35,000 nucleotides of DNA from Symbiodinium natans (Eukaryota; Sar; Dinophyceae; Suessiales; Symbiodiniaceae), in contig CAJNDS010000335.1 in NCBI GenBank assembly GCA_905221605.1, forward strand, positions 1,153,930 through 1,188,929. Direction: 5' to 3'. The position numbers and the translations under genes are program-made. The notes below the pieces were generated by a model. The model saw only the letters and a program-made list of their open reading frames with translations. It had not been told where the DNA came from and did not search any database. This document shows, piece by piece, positions 23,055 to 33,000 of the stretch (within the stretch, counting starts at the first letter, position 1; every line of letters starts with the position of its first letter).

Positions 23055-26000
23055 GTCCGCTGTCTGCTGCCACGACGAGCGCTTCCCTGACGCGCTGGTG
23101 CGTCGGGGAGAGTTCCTTAGGGTTTGGGGTTTAGGGTTTAGGGTTCAGGGTTTAGGGTTTAGGGTTTTTAGTGTTTAGTGTTTTGGGTTTAGGGTTTAGG
23201 GTTTAGGGTTTAGATAGTTTGTGTTCAGATAGTTTGGGGTTGAGATAGTTTGGGGTTTAGGGTTTGTAGGGTATGGATAGTTTTGGGTTTAGGGTTTACG
23301 TCCCATGCTAATAGGGTTTAGTAGGGTTGAGGGCTTACGGCTTTAAGGTCTGTGGGTTTGAGGGGGACTTTGAAGATGTGAGGGTTTAGGGTGGGAGGAC
23401 GCAAAGCCTTCTGACCCTAAACCCTGAACCCTGAAGCCTGAACCCCCAAAACCTTCAATCCTGAACCCTAAACCCTAAACCCTAAACCCGAAACCCTAAA
23501 CCCTAAACCCTAAATCCTAAACCCTAAACACCGTAAACCCAGAACCGCTGGCTCCGGAGCCCACAGCGACAGAGTCCCCAGAGCCCTGTAGACTTAAACC
23601 ACCAAGGGTTTAGGGTTTCGGGTTTAGGGTTTAGGGTTCCGGGTTTTGTGATTTTTGGGGTTTGGGGTTCAGGGTTGAGGGTTCCGGGGGGTGTAGGGTT
23701 TCAAGGCTTGTTGCTTTAGAGCTCGCGGGCTTTCGAGGGTTTGAGGCTTTGGGGCCTGCAGGGCTTCACGGTTCGTGTGCGCTTTGCAGAGATCTCAGGC
23801 TTGGCGGTTTAGGGTCTAGGGTTTAGGACTTAGGGTTTAGGACTTAAGGCTTAGGGTTCAGGGTTTAGAGTTTAGGGTTAAGGGCTTTTGGTTTATTCTT
23901 CGGGTTCAGGGTTTAGGGTTTAGGGATTAGGGTTTAGGGTGTAGGGTTAAGGGTTTAGGGGGTATTTCGTCCCATCCAGGTGCTTCGAGATCCAGGGTCA
24001 GCCAACGTCCTGGTGGTGAACCAGGTGCCACCGCAACACCGCCCTGAGCCCGAAACCCTAAACCCTAAACCCTAAGCCCTAAGCCCTAAACCCTAAACCC
24101 TAAACCCTAAACCCTAAACCCTAAACCCTAAACCCCAGATCTGCCAGATCTGCCAGATCTTGGAGGTTCAGGTGGCTAAATTCGTCGGCAAGGCCCAAAA
24201 AATGCGCCTTGCCGACGAACATCCGAAAAATGAAAGTGACATATTTTCTTAATGTTGTGGGCTTGGGCGGGTTGGTATTTCTCCAACGCTCGAGTAATTG
24301 CTTGATTAGTGAACGTTTGGACGTGAGATGCTGAACCCTAAACCCTAAACCCTGAGCCCAGACCCCCCCCCCTGAACGCTTACCTTATTTCTTCAAAGCT
24401 CCATTTCGCCTAGTTGAACACGAAATTAGCCTACTTTTTTTGGGTTAGACCCCATACTCTAAACCTTAAACCCTAAATCCTTAACCTAAACCCTAACCAA
24501 ACCCTAAACCCTAAACAGTTCTGCCCTATATTTGCGTTTAATAAGCTACCATTTTGCAGGGAGTCACAGCTTGTGCCTCCGCTATAGTAGACGCCTTTTG
24601 CTGCCCTGGAAGGGCTCGTTACATGGTCCCTTCGTATGGGCCCTTAAATACCCTAAACCCTAAACCCTAAACCCTAAACCCTAAACCCTAAACCCTAAAC
24701 CCTAAACCCTAAACCCTGAACCCAGACCCTAAAAACCACTTGTATACCCTCTACAACCCACGGGCCCCATACTTCAGAACCCTTGATGAGGGGTAACGGA
24801 CCAGTTTGAGGGACCATGTAGCTACCCACCTAAACCCTATAAACCCTAAACCCTAAACCCTAAACCCTAAACCCTGAACCCTGAACCCTAAACCCTAAAC
24901 CCTAAACCCTAAACCCTAAACCCTAAACCCTAAACCCTAAACCGCCCGCAAGTTGCCTTCCCAAAGAGTGCCCAGAAGGCGCCCAAGGGCTATGCGAAAG
25001 CTCTGCGAGAGGCGCGCAGGGAGTTCGGAGGACGCCCTGGTCCCCTTTTACCCGGTTTAGGGTTTAGGGTTTGGGGTTTGGGGTTTGGGGTTTGGGGTTT
25101 GGGGTTTGGGGTTTAAAGTTTGGGGTTTGGGGTTTGGGGTTTAGGGCAGCAGGTTTTCTTGTGAAACCCTAAGCCCTAAACCGCAAACCCTTTCCTCGCA
25201 ACTCCGCCAACCCGCTAACAAACCCTAAGCCTTTAGACTGGGGTTCATGATGGCGGTTCGTGGGCAAATCTGGGTCGAGAAGGAGTTTTGTGCTCTGAGT
25301 TAGGGTCCGAGGTTAGGGTTCAAGGCTCCCCCCTTTTGGTTTTTAGGGTTTAGGGCTCTCCCTTGTTGGGGGTTAGGGCTTATTCACGGGTGCCCCCGAT
25401 ACTTTGAGCGAGTCCGAGGCACTTGCCAACGCTTGCCCGAACAGAGGTACAACTGCCCAGATGATTTTGAGGCCTGTGGTTTAGGGATTAGAGGTTTAGG
25501 GTGTAGGGTTTAGGGTTTTGGGTTTAGGGTTTAGGGTTTAGGGTGGTCCAACGCAACATGGTTTTTTCAACCATCTGTGGCCCTTGGGGCCGCTGCAGTG
25601 GTGGGCTCACCCCCCCAGGTACAAGTCTCGAATTCCATGGTTTCGGAGCAATGCCAACTTCCTGCACTAGACACCTTCCTCCCTCGTTGGAGCGATGGAA
25701 TGCCTCATGGGCCTTCTGCGCTGGCTGGAGGAGGAAGTCAGGGACCCTCTCAGGGAGAAGGCTGCCAAGTGCTCCAGGCTACTCCCCAAACCCTAATCCC
25801 CTAAACTTCAAGATTCAGGCTTTCGGGCCCTATACCCTAAACCTTGAACCCTAAACCCTCTAAACCCTGCCTTCTAGCCCCCGAAACCCTAATCCCCAAC
25901 CCCTAAACCTCAAACCGCAAGCCCCTAAATCCTAAATCCCTCAACCCTGCACCCTAAACCCTAAACTCCAAACCCTAAACCCGCAATCGTAACCCGTAAT

Positions 26001-26207
26001 TAAACCCTAAACCCTAAACCCTAAACCCTAAACCCTAAACCCTAAACCCTAAACCCTAATCCCTAAACCCTAAACCCTAAACCCTAAACCCTAAACCCTA
26101 AACCCTAAACCCTAAACCCTAAACCTTCATCCTGCGAGGCGCAGGGCGGGCAGCAGTCGGCGTCGCCCTCGAACCTTGCAGCTGGGCCGCATGCGTGGAG
26201 AAGCTGA
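23055..26207 (+). CDS. Nine-exon gene, unknown cysteine-rich protein
   Basis: Exons by eye: 23055-23128, 23543-23607, 23980-24045, 24139-24171, 24560-24617, 24953-25054, 25377-25478, 25542-25777, 26139-26207. All eight joins agree in phase (1,0,0,0,1,1,1,0), and the exons give 268 codons ending TGA. Segments in order include AVCCHDERFPDALVRRGEFL, PLAPEPTATESPEPCRLKPP, VLRDPGSANVLVVNQVPPQH, GVTACASAIVDAFCCPGRA, FPKSAQKAPKGYAKALREAR, GCPRYFERVRGTCQRLPEQR then YNCPDDFEAC, and a Gly/Ser/Gln-rich tail with AQGGQQSASPSNLAAGP. Donors: five or six GT (several GTTTAGG), one GA, one GC. Acceptors include two TTAG sites within TTTAGGG arrays. An exon upstream is needed because the model starts mid-codon. 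No domain recognised. Exon 8 is also open in another frame with a single TAG. Confidence 0.6.
24181..24219. repeat. Perfect 14-bp hairpin
   Basis: TTCGTCGGCAAGGC and GCCTTGCCGACGAA flank an 11-base A-rich loop. It lies ten bases into the predicted intron after exon 24139-24171. Too short for a known ncRNA; no terminator role is expected in this genome type. Confidence 0.8.
24620..24820 (-). mobile_element. Family C foldback with CCCTAAA array inside
   Basis: Terminal inverted repeat TACATGGTCCCT / AGGGACCATGTA. Inside, CCCTAAA repeat (24651-24719) is followed by sequence that is the reverse complement of the family C copy at 1885. The left end begins two bases after the predicted GT donor (C|GTTACATGG), so the element opens the intron. 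Confidence 0.8.
24848..24943 (-). repeat. CCCTAAA array
   Basis: About 14 units, two of them CCCTGAA, ending at the acceptor region of exon 24953. Confidence 0.9.
25237..25303 (+). CDS. Candidate exon within the 25055-25376 intron
   Basis: After acceptor gcctttag, the frame reads LGFMMAVRGQIWVEKEFCAL to TAG. QIWVE also occurs at the start of exon 21127. It does not fit the phase of the nine-exon model, so it may be an alternative exon or a relic of a duplicated exon. Confidence 0.35.
25999..26125 (-). repeat. CCCTAAA array
   Basis: About 18 nearly perfect units just upstream of the final exon of the nine-exon model. Confidence 0.9.
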
Positions 26208-26215
26208 GGTTGGTT

Positions 26216-26345
26216 TGGGGTTTGGGGGTTTAGGGTTTGGGGTTTGGGGTTTAGGGTCTAGGGTCTAGGGTTTAGGGTCCAGGGTCTAGGGTCTAGGGTT
26301 GGGTCTAGGGTTTCGGGTTTAGGGTTTAGGGTTTGGGGGGTTTAA
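26216..26345 (+). repeat. TTTGGGG/TCTAGGG/TTTAGGG mixed array
   Basis: Blocks of TCTAGGG variants, of the same kind as at 21641-21660. Begins directly after the last exon of the nine-exon gene. Confidence 0.85.
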
Positions 26346-26634
26346 AGAGTTTAGGGCTTAGGGATTCGGGTTCAGGATTGATCCAAAAGTCTGTCCTGTG
26401 AATTTAGTCTATACCACCTGGCTCACTGGCTCTAAGTTTAGTAGACAGGTGTAGAGCCTAAGGCTTGGGATTTTGGCCCCAACACTAAGCCCCCCCGCCT
26501 TACCTTATATAAAGCCCCAAAACCTGAATACTTAACGTCAGGGGGATCCATTAGGGGGGGATAGGGGTCTTGAGGAGGCACGCGGTTCTCGAACGTCGAA
26601 GGAATCCTATATAAACCCGAGAGATTGGAAGTGT

Positions 26635-26860
26635 CATGGGCCCTTAATATGGTCCCTTACCTCCTCTAAAGGGTTCTGATGTGTGGGCCCTTTCTTGGGT
26701 TGTATAGGGCATATAACGGGTATATAAGGGGCTCCCTGTTGAGGGCCCATATCAAGGGTTACCCAAAACCCTAAACCCTAGACCCTAAACCCTCAACCCT
26801 AACAAAATCTGGACAGCAAACCGCTCCCTTTTTACGGGCCCATACTAAGGGAGCATGAAC
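26635..26860 (+). repeat. Dispersed repeat family C, copy 3 and fragment
   Basis: AATATGGTCCCTTACC, TAAAGGGTTCTGATGTG and GGGCCCATATC follow the same order as 1885-2005. A second piece, TACGGGCCCATACTAAGGGA, is at 26832. Telomere-like repeat separates them. No gene is seen in 26210-27100. Confidence 0.65.
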
Positions 26861-27259
26861 CTACCCTAAGATAGACGGCCCTAGACCAGAAAGAACTCTG
26901 CAGAAACCCTAAACCCTCACCCCTAAACCCTAAACCCTCTACCCTCTAAACCCTAAACCCTAAACCGAACCCTGAATTCTAACCCCCAAACCCTAAACCC
27001 CTAAGCCTCAAACCCTCAACCCTGACCTGAGAAGCTTCCCTCACCTTCCCTCCCCTGGGGCCACTCCACATTTAGGGTTTAGGGTTTAGGGTTGAGGTTT
27101 TGGGGTTTACGATTGGCAGGACCAGGACATCACTAGTTTAGGAGGGTTTCGAGCAATTAGCAAAAACCCCACCCGCCCAGAGGGTCCCATAACAAAACGA
27201 AGATATAAAGTTTTTTTGTCGTCCGCAGCTTTTCCTAAACCCTCGCTTCACACCCACTT

Positions 27260-27676
27260 CTTCCAGAAGCTCTCCAAACCTCCCAAAAGCAATACAACAA
27301 GAAAGAACCAAGAAAACGAACAACAAAAAACATTGCGATCCCTGAGCCCTTAACATTAGACTCCAGGTTTTTTTTTTGGGAGCCCGGGCTCCCAGAAGCT
27401 CCAGGTGCTCCCCAAGGCACGCAAAAGAAATGCAACAAGAAAAACACCGAGAAAAGGGTAGACAATCAAAACAAATGAGATTCCTGAACCCTTAAAAATT
27501 AGACCCCAGAAGAGTTTTTTGGGACCCCGGGGAGGCTCCCAGAAGCTCTCCAAGGCACTCAAAAGAAGCAAAACAATAAAGAGCCAAGAAAGGTGAAGAA
27601 AATCAAAAAACAAATGAAATTCCTGAACCCTTAACATTAGACCCCAGAAGAACTTTTGGGACCCCGGGGAGGCTCC
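27260..27676. repeat. ~135-bp tandem repeat, three copies
   Basis: Each unit has CCCAGAAGCTC, an A-rich middle (AACAAGAAAAAC...), TCCTGAACCCTTAA, TTAGACCCCAGAAG, a T-run and GGGACCCCGGGGAGGCTC. Copies begin near 27260, 27389 and 27538. Minus-strand open frames, hydrophobic and Phe-rich, arise from the A-rich part and are not convincing genes. Confidence 0.85.
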
Positions 27677-27713
27677 CTCACCCCACCCTCGCACCAAACC
27701 CATTTGACCCCTT

Positions 27714-28075
27714 TGCCTAAATCGACGAAGAACTTGCCTAAATCTGCGGAGGACTTGCCTAAATCGACGAAGGACTTGCCTAAATCGACGAGGGATTTGC
27801 CTAAATCGACGAAGGATTTGCCTAAATCGACGAATGTCAGAGGGTGGCCAGGATCGGCCCTTCGTCGATTTAGACAAGTCCTTCGTCGATTTAGGCAAGT
27901 TCTTCGTCGATTTAGGCAAGTCCTTCGTCGATTTAGGCAAATGAGCAAGGGTTTGCCTATATCGACGAAGAACTTGCCTAAATCTGCGGAGGACTTGCCG
28001 AAATCGACGAAGGACTTGCCTAAATCGACGAGGGATTTGCCTAAATCGACGAGGGATTTGCCTAAAACGACGAAT
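27714..28075. repeat. 21-bp minisatellite in forward/reverse/forward order
   Basis: The unit CCTAAATCGACGAAGGACTTG runs forward at 27714-27836 (6 copies), reversed at 27858-27942 (4 copies), then forward again at 27953-28075 (6 copies). The unit is seven codons, so frames stay open on both strands (PKSTKDL, LGKSLVD), which explains the 150-190 codon frames. The first and third blocks are near-identical, variants included. Confidence 0.9.
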
Positions 28076-28083
28076 TTACAAAG

Positions 28084-28100
28084 CTTTAAATACATACATG

Positions 28101-28136
<36 letters not shown>

Positions 28137-28149
28137 CATGTACATGTAC

Positions 28150-28187
<38 letters not shown>

Positions 28188-28209
28188 ATATATATATAGA
28201 TATAGATAT
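28084..28209. repeat. TATATG/TACATG microsatellite
   Basis: About 20 copies of a 6-bp unit with TACATG variants in the middle and a TATAGA end. Confidence 0.9.
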
Positions 28210-28360
28210 GAGGGGTTAGGGTTTAGGGTTTAGGGTTTGGGGTTCAGGATTTGGCCTTCAACCCTACACCCCTCGACTCGCCAGGGTGCTCTTTGTAGGG
28301 TCGAAGGGTGGGATGTCGGGTTAATTGCAAGGTTACACGAAACTCCCCGGCCTGGATGTA

Positions 28361-28568
28361 GGGTTATGTAAGGTTATGTAAGGTTATGTAGGGTGATGTA
28401 GGGTTATGTAGGGTTATGTAGGGTTATGTAGGGTGATGTAGGGTTATGTAGCGTTATGTAGGGTTATGTAGGGTGATGTAGGGTTATGTAGGGTTATGTA
28501 GGGTTATGTAGGGTTATGTAGGGTTATGTAGGGTTATGTAGGGTTGTGTAGGGTGATGTAGGGTGATG
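28361..28568 (+). repeat. 10-bp minisatellite GGGTTATGTA
   Basis: About 20 copies. GGGTGATGTA variants recur at intervals of four units in the first half, hinting at a 40-bp higher-order unit. The unit resembles TTTAGGG only in its GGGTT start. Confidence 0.9.
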
Positions 28569-28589
28569 CCCCGTGACTCAAGGTGTGCC

Positions 28590-28680
28590 TCATGGACCTC
28601 CTTTGTCGGGTGCTGTGGCTGCACTTAACCCAAGCTCCAAGCATCCTAATCCCGAAGCCCGAAAGCCTGAACCCTTAAAT
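28590..28680 (+). CDS. Weak candidate exon (VCLMDLLCRVLWLHLTQAPS)
   Basis: After actcaag, the frame reads VCLMDLLCRVLWLHLTQAPS to a stop in CCCTTAAATCC repeat. A second frame is equally open. Only weakly supported. Confidence 0.2.
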
Positions 28681-28808
28681 CCTAAACCCTAACTCCTAAA
28701 CCCTAAACCCTGTTCTGAGCTTAGTGCTCAGGACACCTAGTCCCCAAGCCCCCTACACTCCGAATAGCAGCAGCTCCACAAAGGCCCACTAGGACCTAAA
28801 TTACGTAG

Positions 28809-28911
28809 GCCCTTATTCCCGTTGAGGTCTTAGGTTCCCTTATAACCCCCTTTAATCCAGAAAGGGCACCCTTTTTATTCCTATGCTACTCTTGGGTCTA
28901 GCTCAATGGTA
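28809..28911 (+). repeat. Dispersed repeat family D, copy 3
   Basis: CCCTTATTCCCGTT...TTAGGTTCCCTTATAACCCCCTTTAA...GGGCACCCTTTTTATTCCTATG. The most complete copy. Confidence 0.75.
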
Positions 28912-29128
28912 CAGAGTTGAGAAGGGACGATTCGTAGCTGAAGCTTCATTTTTTGTGTTTGACTTCTTGGGGTTTCGAGTGTTTTCGGGCTCTGCCCTAG
29001 ACCCTAAACCCCAAAACCCGAAACCCTAAACCCTCAACCCTAAACCTGAACATTTCTTGACATCCCACGGGTTTTGCAATTTAGGGTTTTGGGGTTAGTG
29101 ATGCTCACTGCGTTTAGGGTCCAGGGTC

Positions 29129-29229
29129 GGGATGTTCCCCCCTTATGCTAGCAGTCCTTGATAGGGATTCTAAGGGAGGGGGGTACTAGAATCCCTATCA
29201 AGGCCTGTTAGTATAAGGGGGAACATCCC
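29129..29229. mobile_element. MITE family A, intact copy
   Basis: 101 bp. GGGATGTTCCCCCCTTATGC (to 29148) against the reverse complement of TTAGTATAAGGGGGAACATC at the right, with inner arms TGATAGGGATTCT / AGAATCCCTATCA. Almost a perfect palindrome with a small G-rich loop. Confidence 0.9.
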
Positions 29230-29371
29230 CAGTCCAGGGTCTATACAAAGTTCTGCCTTGGGATTGAGATCTTCGTGGGTTGGGGGATGTAGGGGCGCTG
29301 AGCAGCCTTGAGCATTCTCGGGCGTTCAGCTGGGATGCTTGGTGTTTTGTTGGGAAGATCCCTTCTTGTTC

Positions 29372-29425
29372 TTCTCTCTCTCTCTCTCTATCTCTCTCTC
29401 TCCCTCTCTCTCTCTCTCTCCCTCC
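29372..29425 (+). repeat. (CT)n microsatellite
   Basis: CT repeat of about 54 bases with A and CC interruptions, before a run of CCCTCAA telomere variants (29481-29546). Confidence 0.95.
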
Positions 29426-29480
29426 CAAAACCCGAAACGCAAAGCCCTAAACCCAGAACCCAAAATCCAAAACCCTAACC

Positions 29481-29526
<46 letters not shown>

Positions 29527-29574
29527 ACCGTCAACCGTCAACCCTCAACCCTAAACCCTAAACCCTAAACCCAG

Positions 29575-29631
29575 GTACCTGTTGGCACCTCTGCAAAGCT
29601 GGCGGCATTCTACGAAGCTCGCCATGTTTAA
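29575..29631 (+). CDS. Candidate exon (VPVGTSAKLAAFYEARHV)
   Basis: Acceptor aaacccag, plus frame VPVGTSAKLAAFYEARHV to TAA. The minus strand alternatively reads MASFVECRQLCRGAN followed by an AG|GTACCT donor (29579-29625), which would be a start exon. Strand unresolved. Confidence 0.35.
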   Translation, partial: VPVGTSAKLAAFYEARHV

Positions 29632-29651
29632 ATTGCTGCCCTTTAGGGCTG

Positions 29652-29745
29652 AGTGAGGGATTAGGGTTTAGGGTTTAGGGTTTAGGGTTTAGGGTTTAGG
29701 GTGTAGGGTTTAGGGTTTAGGATTTAGGGTTTAGGGTTTGGGGTC
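29652..29745 (+). repeat. TTTAGGG array
   Basis: About 11 units with GTGTAGGG and GATTTAGGG variants. Confidence 0.9.
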
Positions 29746-30072
29746 GTGGGTCGTGGGTTGAGGGCTTAGGTGGGGAGGGTCATACTTCGGAAACATGTTG
29801 CCATCTGTGTGAAATATTTCGTTTAAAAACCGGAAGTGACGTCGTCGAATCGACAGGCTTCGGATGGCTCAAATCAACTTGAGTTTTTGGGCGAGGCCGC
29901 ACAAAATCCTGAACCCTAAAGCCTCCAAAGCCTGAACTCTAAACCCTAATCCCTTAACCCTAAAAAATCCTGAACCCCGAAACCCCAAAACCCGTAAACC
30001 CCTAAAGCCTAAAGCCTAAAGCCTAAACCCTAAACCCTAAACCCTAAACCCTAAACCCCTTGATTTATCCAG

Positions 30073-33000
30073 AGAAGTTCATCTCCAGCGCGGTCCAGGA
30101 GCGGTTCTTGTCCGTGCAGGTGACCCAAGGCAAGGACGGAGCCCCGCCGTAGAGTTCATTGGGGCGGTTGGGTTTAGGGCTTAGGGTCATTAATTAGGGT
30201 TTAGGGTTTAGGGTTTAGGGTTTAGAGCTGAGAGCACTTGGGGTTTGGAGCACGTTGGGTTTAGGGTTTGGCGGCTTAGGGTATTTAGAGTGTAAGGTTT
30301 AGGACTTGGCAGGTTTAGGTTTAGGGCTGAGGCTGTTATCGTGAACTCACGGTTCCACGAGAAATGTAGTATTTACCGTACTTTGTACTGTGCCATGTGA
30401 TTTCACTATGTGGGTTTTGTGCTGTTTTAGTATGATGTTGTTGTATTATGCATTAGGGTCCCTTGCGCCGTGTTCCTAAATGACCGAGTTTCCCAAACAG
30501 GGATTGTCGTTCTTTTTTTGTTTGAGGGGGGGGGTATTTTTACAGATTAGGGGTGCTCATAAGAAGGGTCTAGGGTTTAGGGTCTAGGGTTTAAGGTTTA
30601 GGGTGTAGGGTTTAGGGTTTAGGGTTTAGGGTTTAGGGTTAGGAATTAGGCATGAGAGAAGGGAACCAGAGCTCCAGGAACCTGATGAACAGACCTCAGC
30701 CTCGACCCTAGACTCTGAACCCATGAAACCCTAAACCCTATATACTGAGGCCCTAAACCCTGAACCCTGAACCCTAAGCCCTAAGCCCTAAACCCTAAAC
30801 CCTGGAACCCAACTCCTAAACCCTTATGCCTTCGGATGTTCCCCCCTTATACTAGCAGCCCTTCATCGGGATTATAGTACCCCCCCCTACTAGAATCCCT
30901 ACGAAGGACTGTTAGTATAAGGGGGAACATCCCAACTTAACCCTGAACCTAAGCCCTAAACCCTAAACCTTAAGCCCTAAGCCCTAAACCCTAAACCCTA
31001 AACCCTAAACCCTAAACCCTAAACCCTAAACCCTAAACCCTAAACCCTAAACCCTAGACCCGAAACGCCCCTCCGGAACAGACCGCGGCCCGAGCCAAGG
31101 ATACCGCCTTCGCTTCGCAGCAGGCAAGGTGGGCTTGTAGTTGGGTTTAGGGTTCAGGGTTTAGGGTTTAGGGTTTAGGGTTCAGGGTTTAGGGTTTAGG
31201 GTTTAGGGTTCAGGGTTTAGGGTTTAGGGTTTAGGGTTTAGGGTTTAGGGTTTAGGGTTTAGGGTTTACCGTTTCGGAAACCTCACGCCCTACTTGGAGG
31301 TTCATGGTACTTATGCATAGTAAATGCATTCATAACCCAAGTATAGCCATATTAGGGTGAATACGGCTTATGAGTGTATTTTTACTGCAATCCATAAACC
31401 CTAAGCCTCGGGATATTCCCCGTTATTCCAAGAGTCCTTAATGGGGATAATAGTAGGGGGTACTATGATCCCTTTTACGGACTGTTAGTATAAGGGGGAA
31501 CGTCCCAAACCCTAAACCCAAAACCCTAAACCCCCAAGTGTTTTCCTCGCACAGGTGATGTCCTACGGCAGACTTTCACCATCCAGGCGCCCATGGCGAC
31601 CTGAAAGGGGTTAAAGGGTTTAGGGTTTAGGGTTAGGGCTTAGGGTTTACGGTTTAGGGTTCAGGGTTTAGGGTTTAGGGTTTAGGGTTTAGGGTTCAGG
31701 GTTTAGGGTTGCTTGCGTTGCCTTCTGCTTGACTGTTCATGGGGTTAAGGGTTTAGGGTTCAGAGTTTAGGGCTTAGGGGTTTAGTTCAAAGTTTCGGGG
31801 TTTAGGGTTCGCGGTTTGGGGCCGGGTTTAAGGTTTTAGGGTTTAGGGGTTTCGGGGTTTAGGGGTTTAGGGTGTAGGATCTTCGGAATCTTAAAACCAC
31901 TCACTCCCCACCCGCACCCCCCCTCCCGGGCTTCAGCCTATAGAGTGCAAGGACGACGAGTCTGCCAATGGCGCGTGGCTCCCCGCAGAGTTCAAGAGCG
32001 AGGCGATGCGAAGTAGTTAAGAACCTGAACTGCAGGTTCGAAACCTGCAACCCTGGACCCCCAAATCCTCCAAAACCCTGAGCCTTAAACCCAAAGCCTT
32101 ACCCCAAACGCCCTAAATCCGAAGCTCCAAGCTGTTCACTTAGCGGCATGCAGCACTTGATGTAGACCAGAGGGTTTGGGGTTAGTGCTTCAAGGGTCAG
32201 GATTCCTATACTCCAATTACACGTGCAACCCACTTGTAAGCCCCTTAAGTACTAAGTACTCTAGTATGGTTCTAAGTACAGTTATACGTTAGTAAGTACC
32301 ACGAATCGCAAAACCACCTTAAATAAATTGGGTGCCCTAGTCCAGCTTGGCAAGGTTCTACCTTTTAGCCCGCCGATTTGGGACTAAGGTTGCAGCTTTA
32401 TGGTTTAGGGTTTAGGGTTTAGGGTTCAGGGTTGTTTTTCTTTTTTTTGGATTCTTAAGCAGACAGTAGAGTGGCGCTTGACCGGCAACCAATTCTGTTG
32501 CTTCGTGTCCTACCGTAAACTCAAATCTCAGCCCTCAAAACCCTAAACCCTCAACCCCGACACCTCAAGCCTCCTAAACCCTAAACCCCAAACCCCCAAA
32601 CCCCAAACCCCGAACCCCAAACCCTAAACCCCAAACCCCAAACCCCAAACCCCGAATCCCAAACCCCAAACCCCAAACCCCAAACCCTAAACCCTAAACC
32701 CTAAACCCTAAACCCTAAACCCTAAACCCTAAACCCTAAACCTCAGTCCAGGTGTGCTTCTATGTCGAGTCCGATGCGCAATTTCGCATCGCCTTCGCAA
32801 AGTTCTCCCACGCGAAGCTCGTGAAGGGAGACTGGAGCGCCCCTAGCCGTGGCAATCATTTGGGTTCGGGGGTGCTTGTTTAGGGTTTAGGGCTAGGGTT
32901 TAGAGTTTAGGGTTTCGGGTTTAGGGCTTAGGGTTTTGAAGCCCTAAACCCCCAAACTCTGAAAATCCTAAACACCAAACCGGAACACTAAACCTATACC

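Noticed and set aside
27356-28219. Open frames of 150-194 codons on both strands
   Set aside because: Generated by the 21-bp (seven-codon) minisatellite and A-rich tandem repeat; mirrored on the opposite strand.
32033-32052. tRNA gene suggested by a T-arm-like hairpin
   Set aside because: No acceptor stem, D-arm or anticodon arm can be fitted at the right distances.
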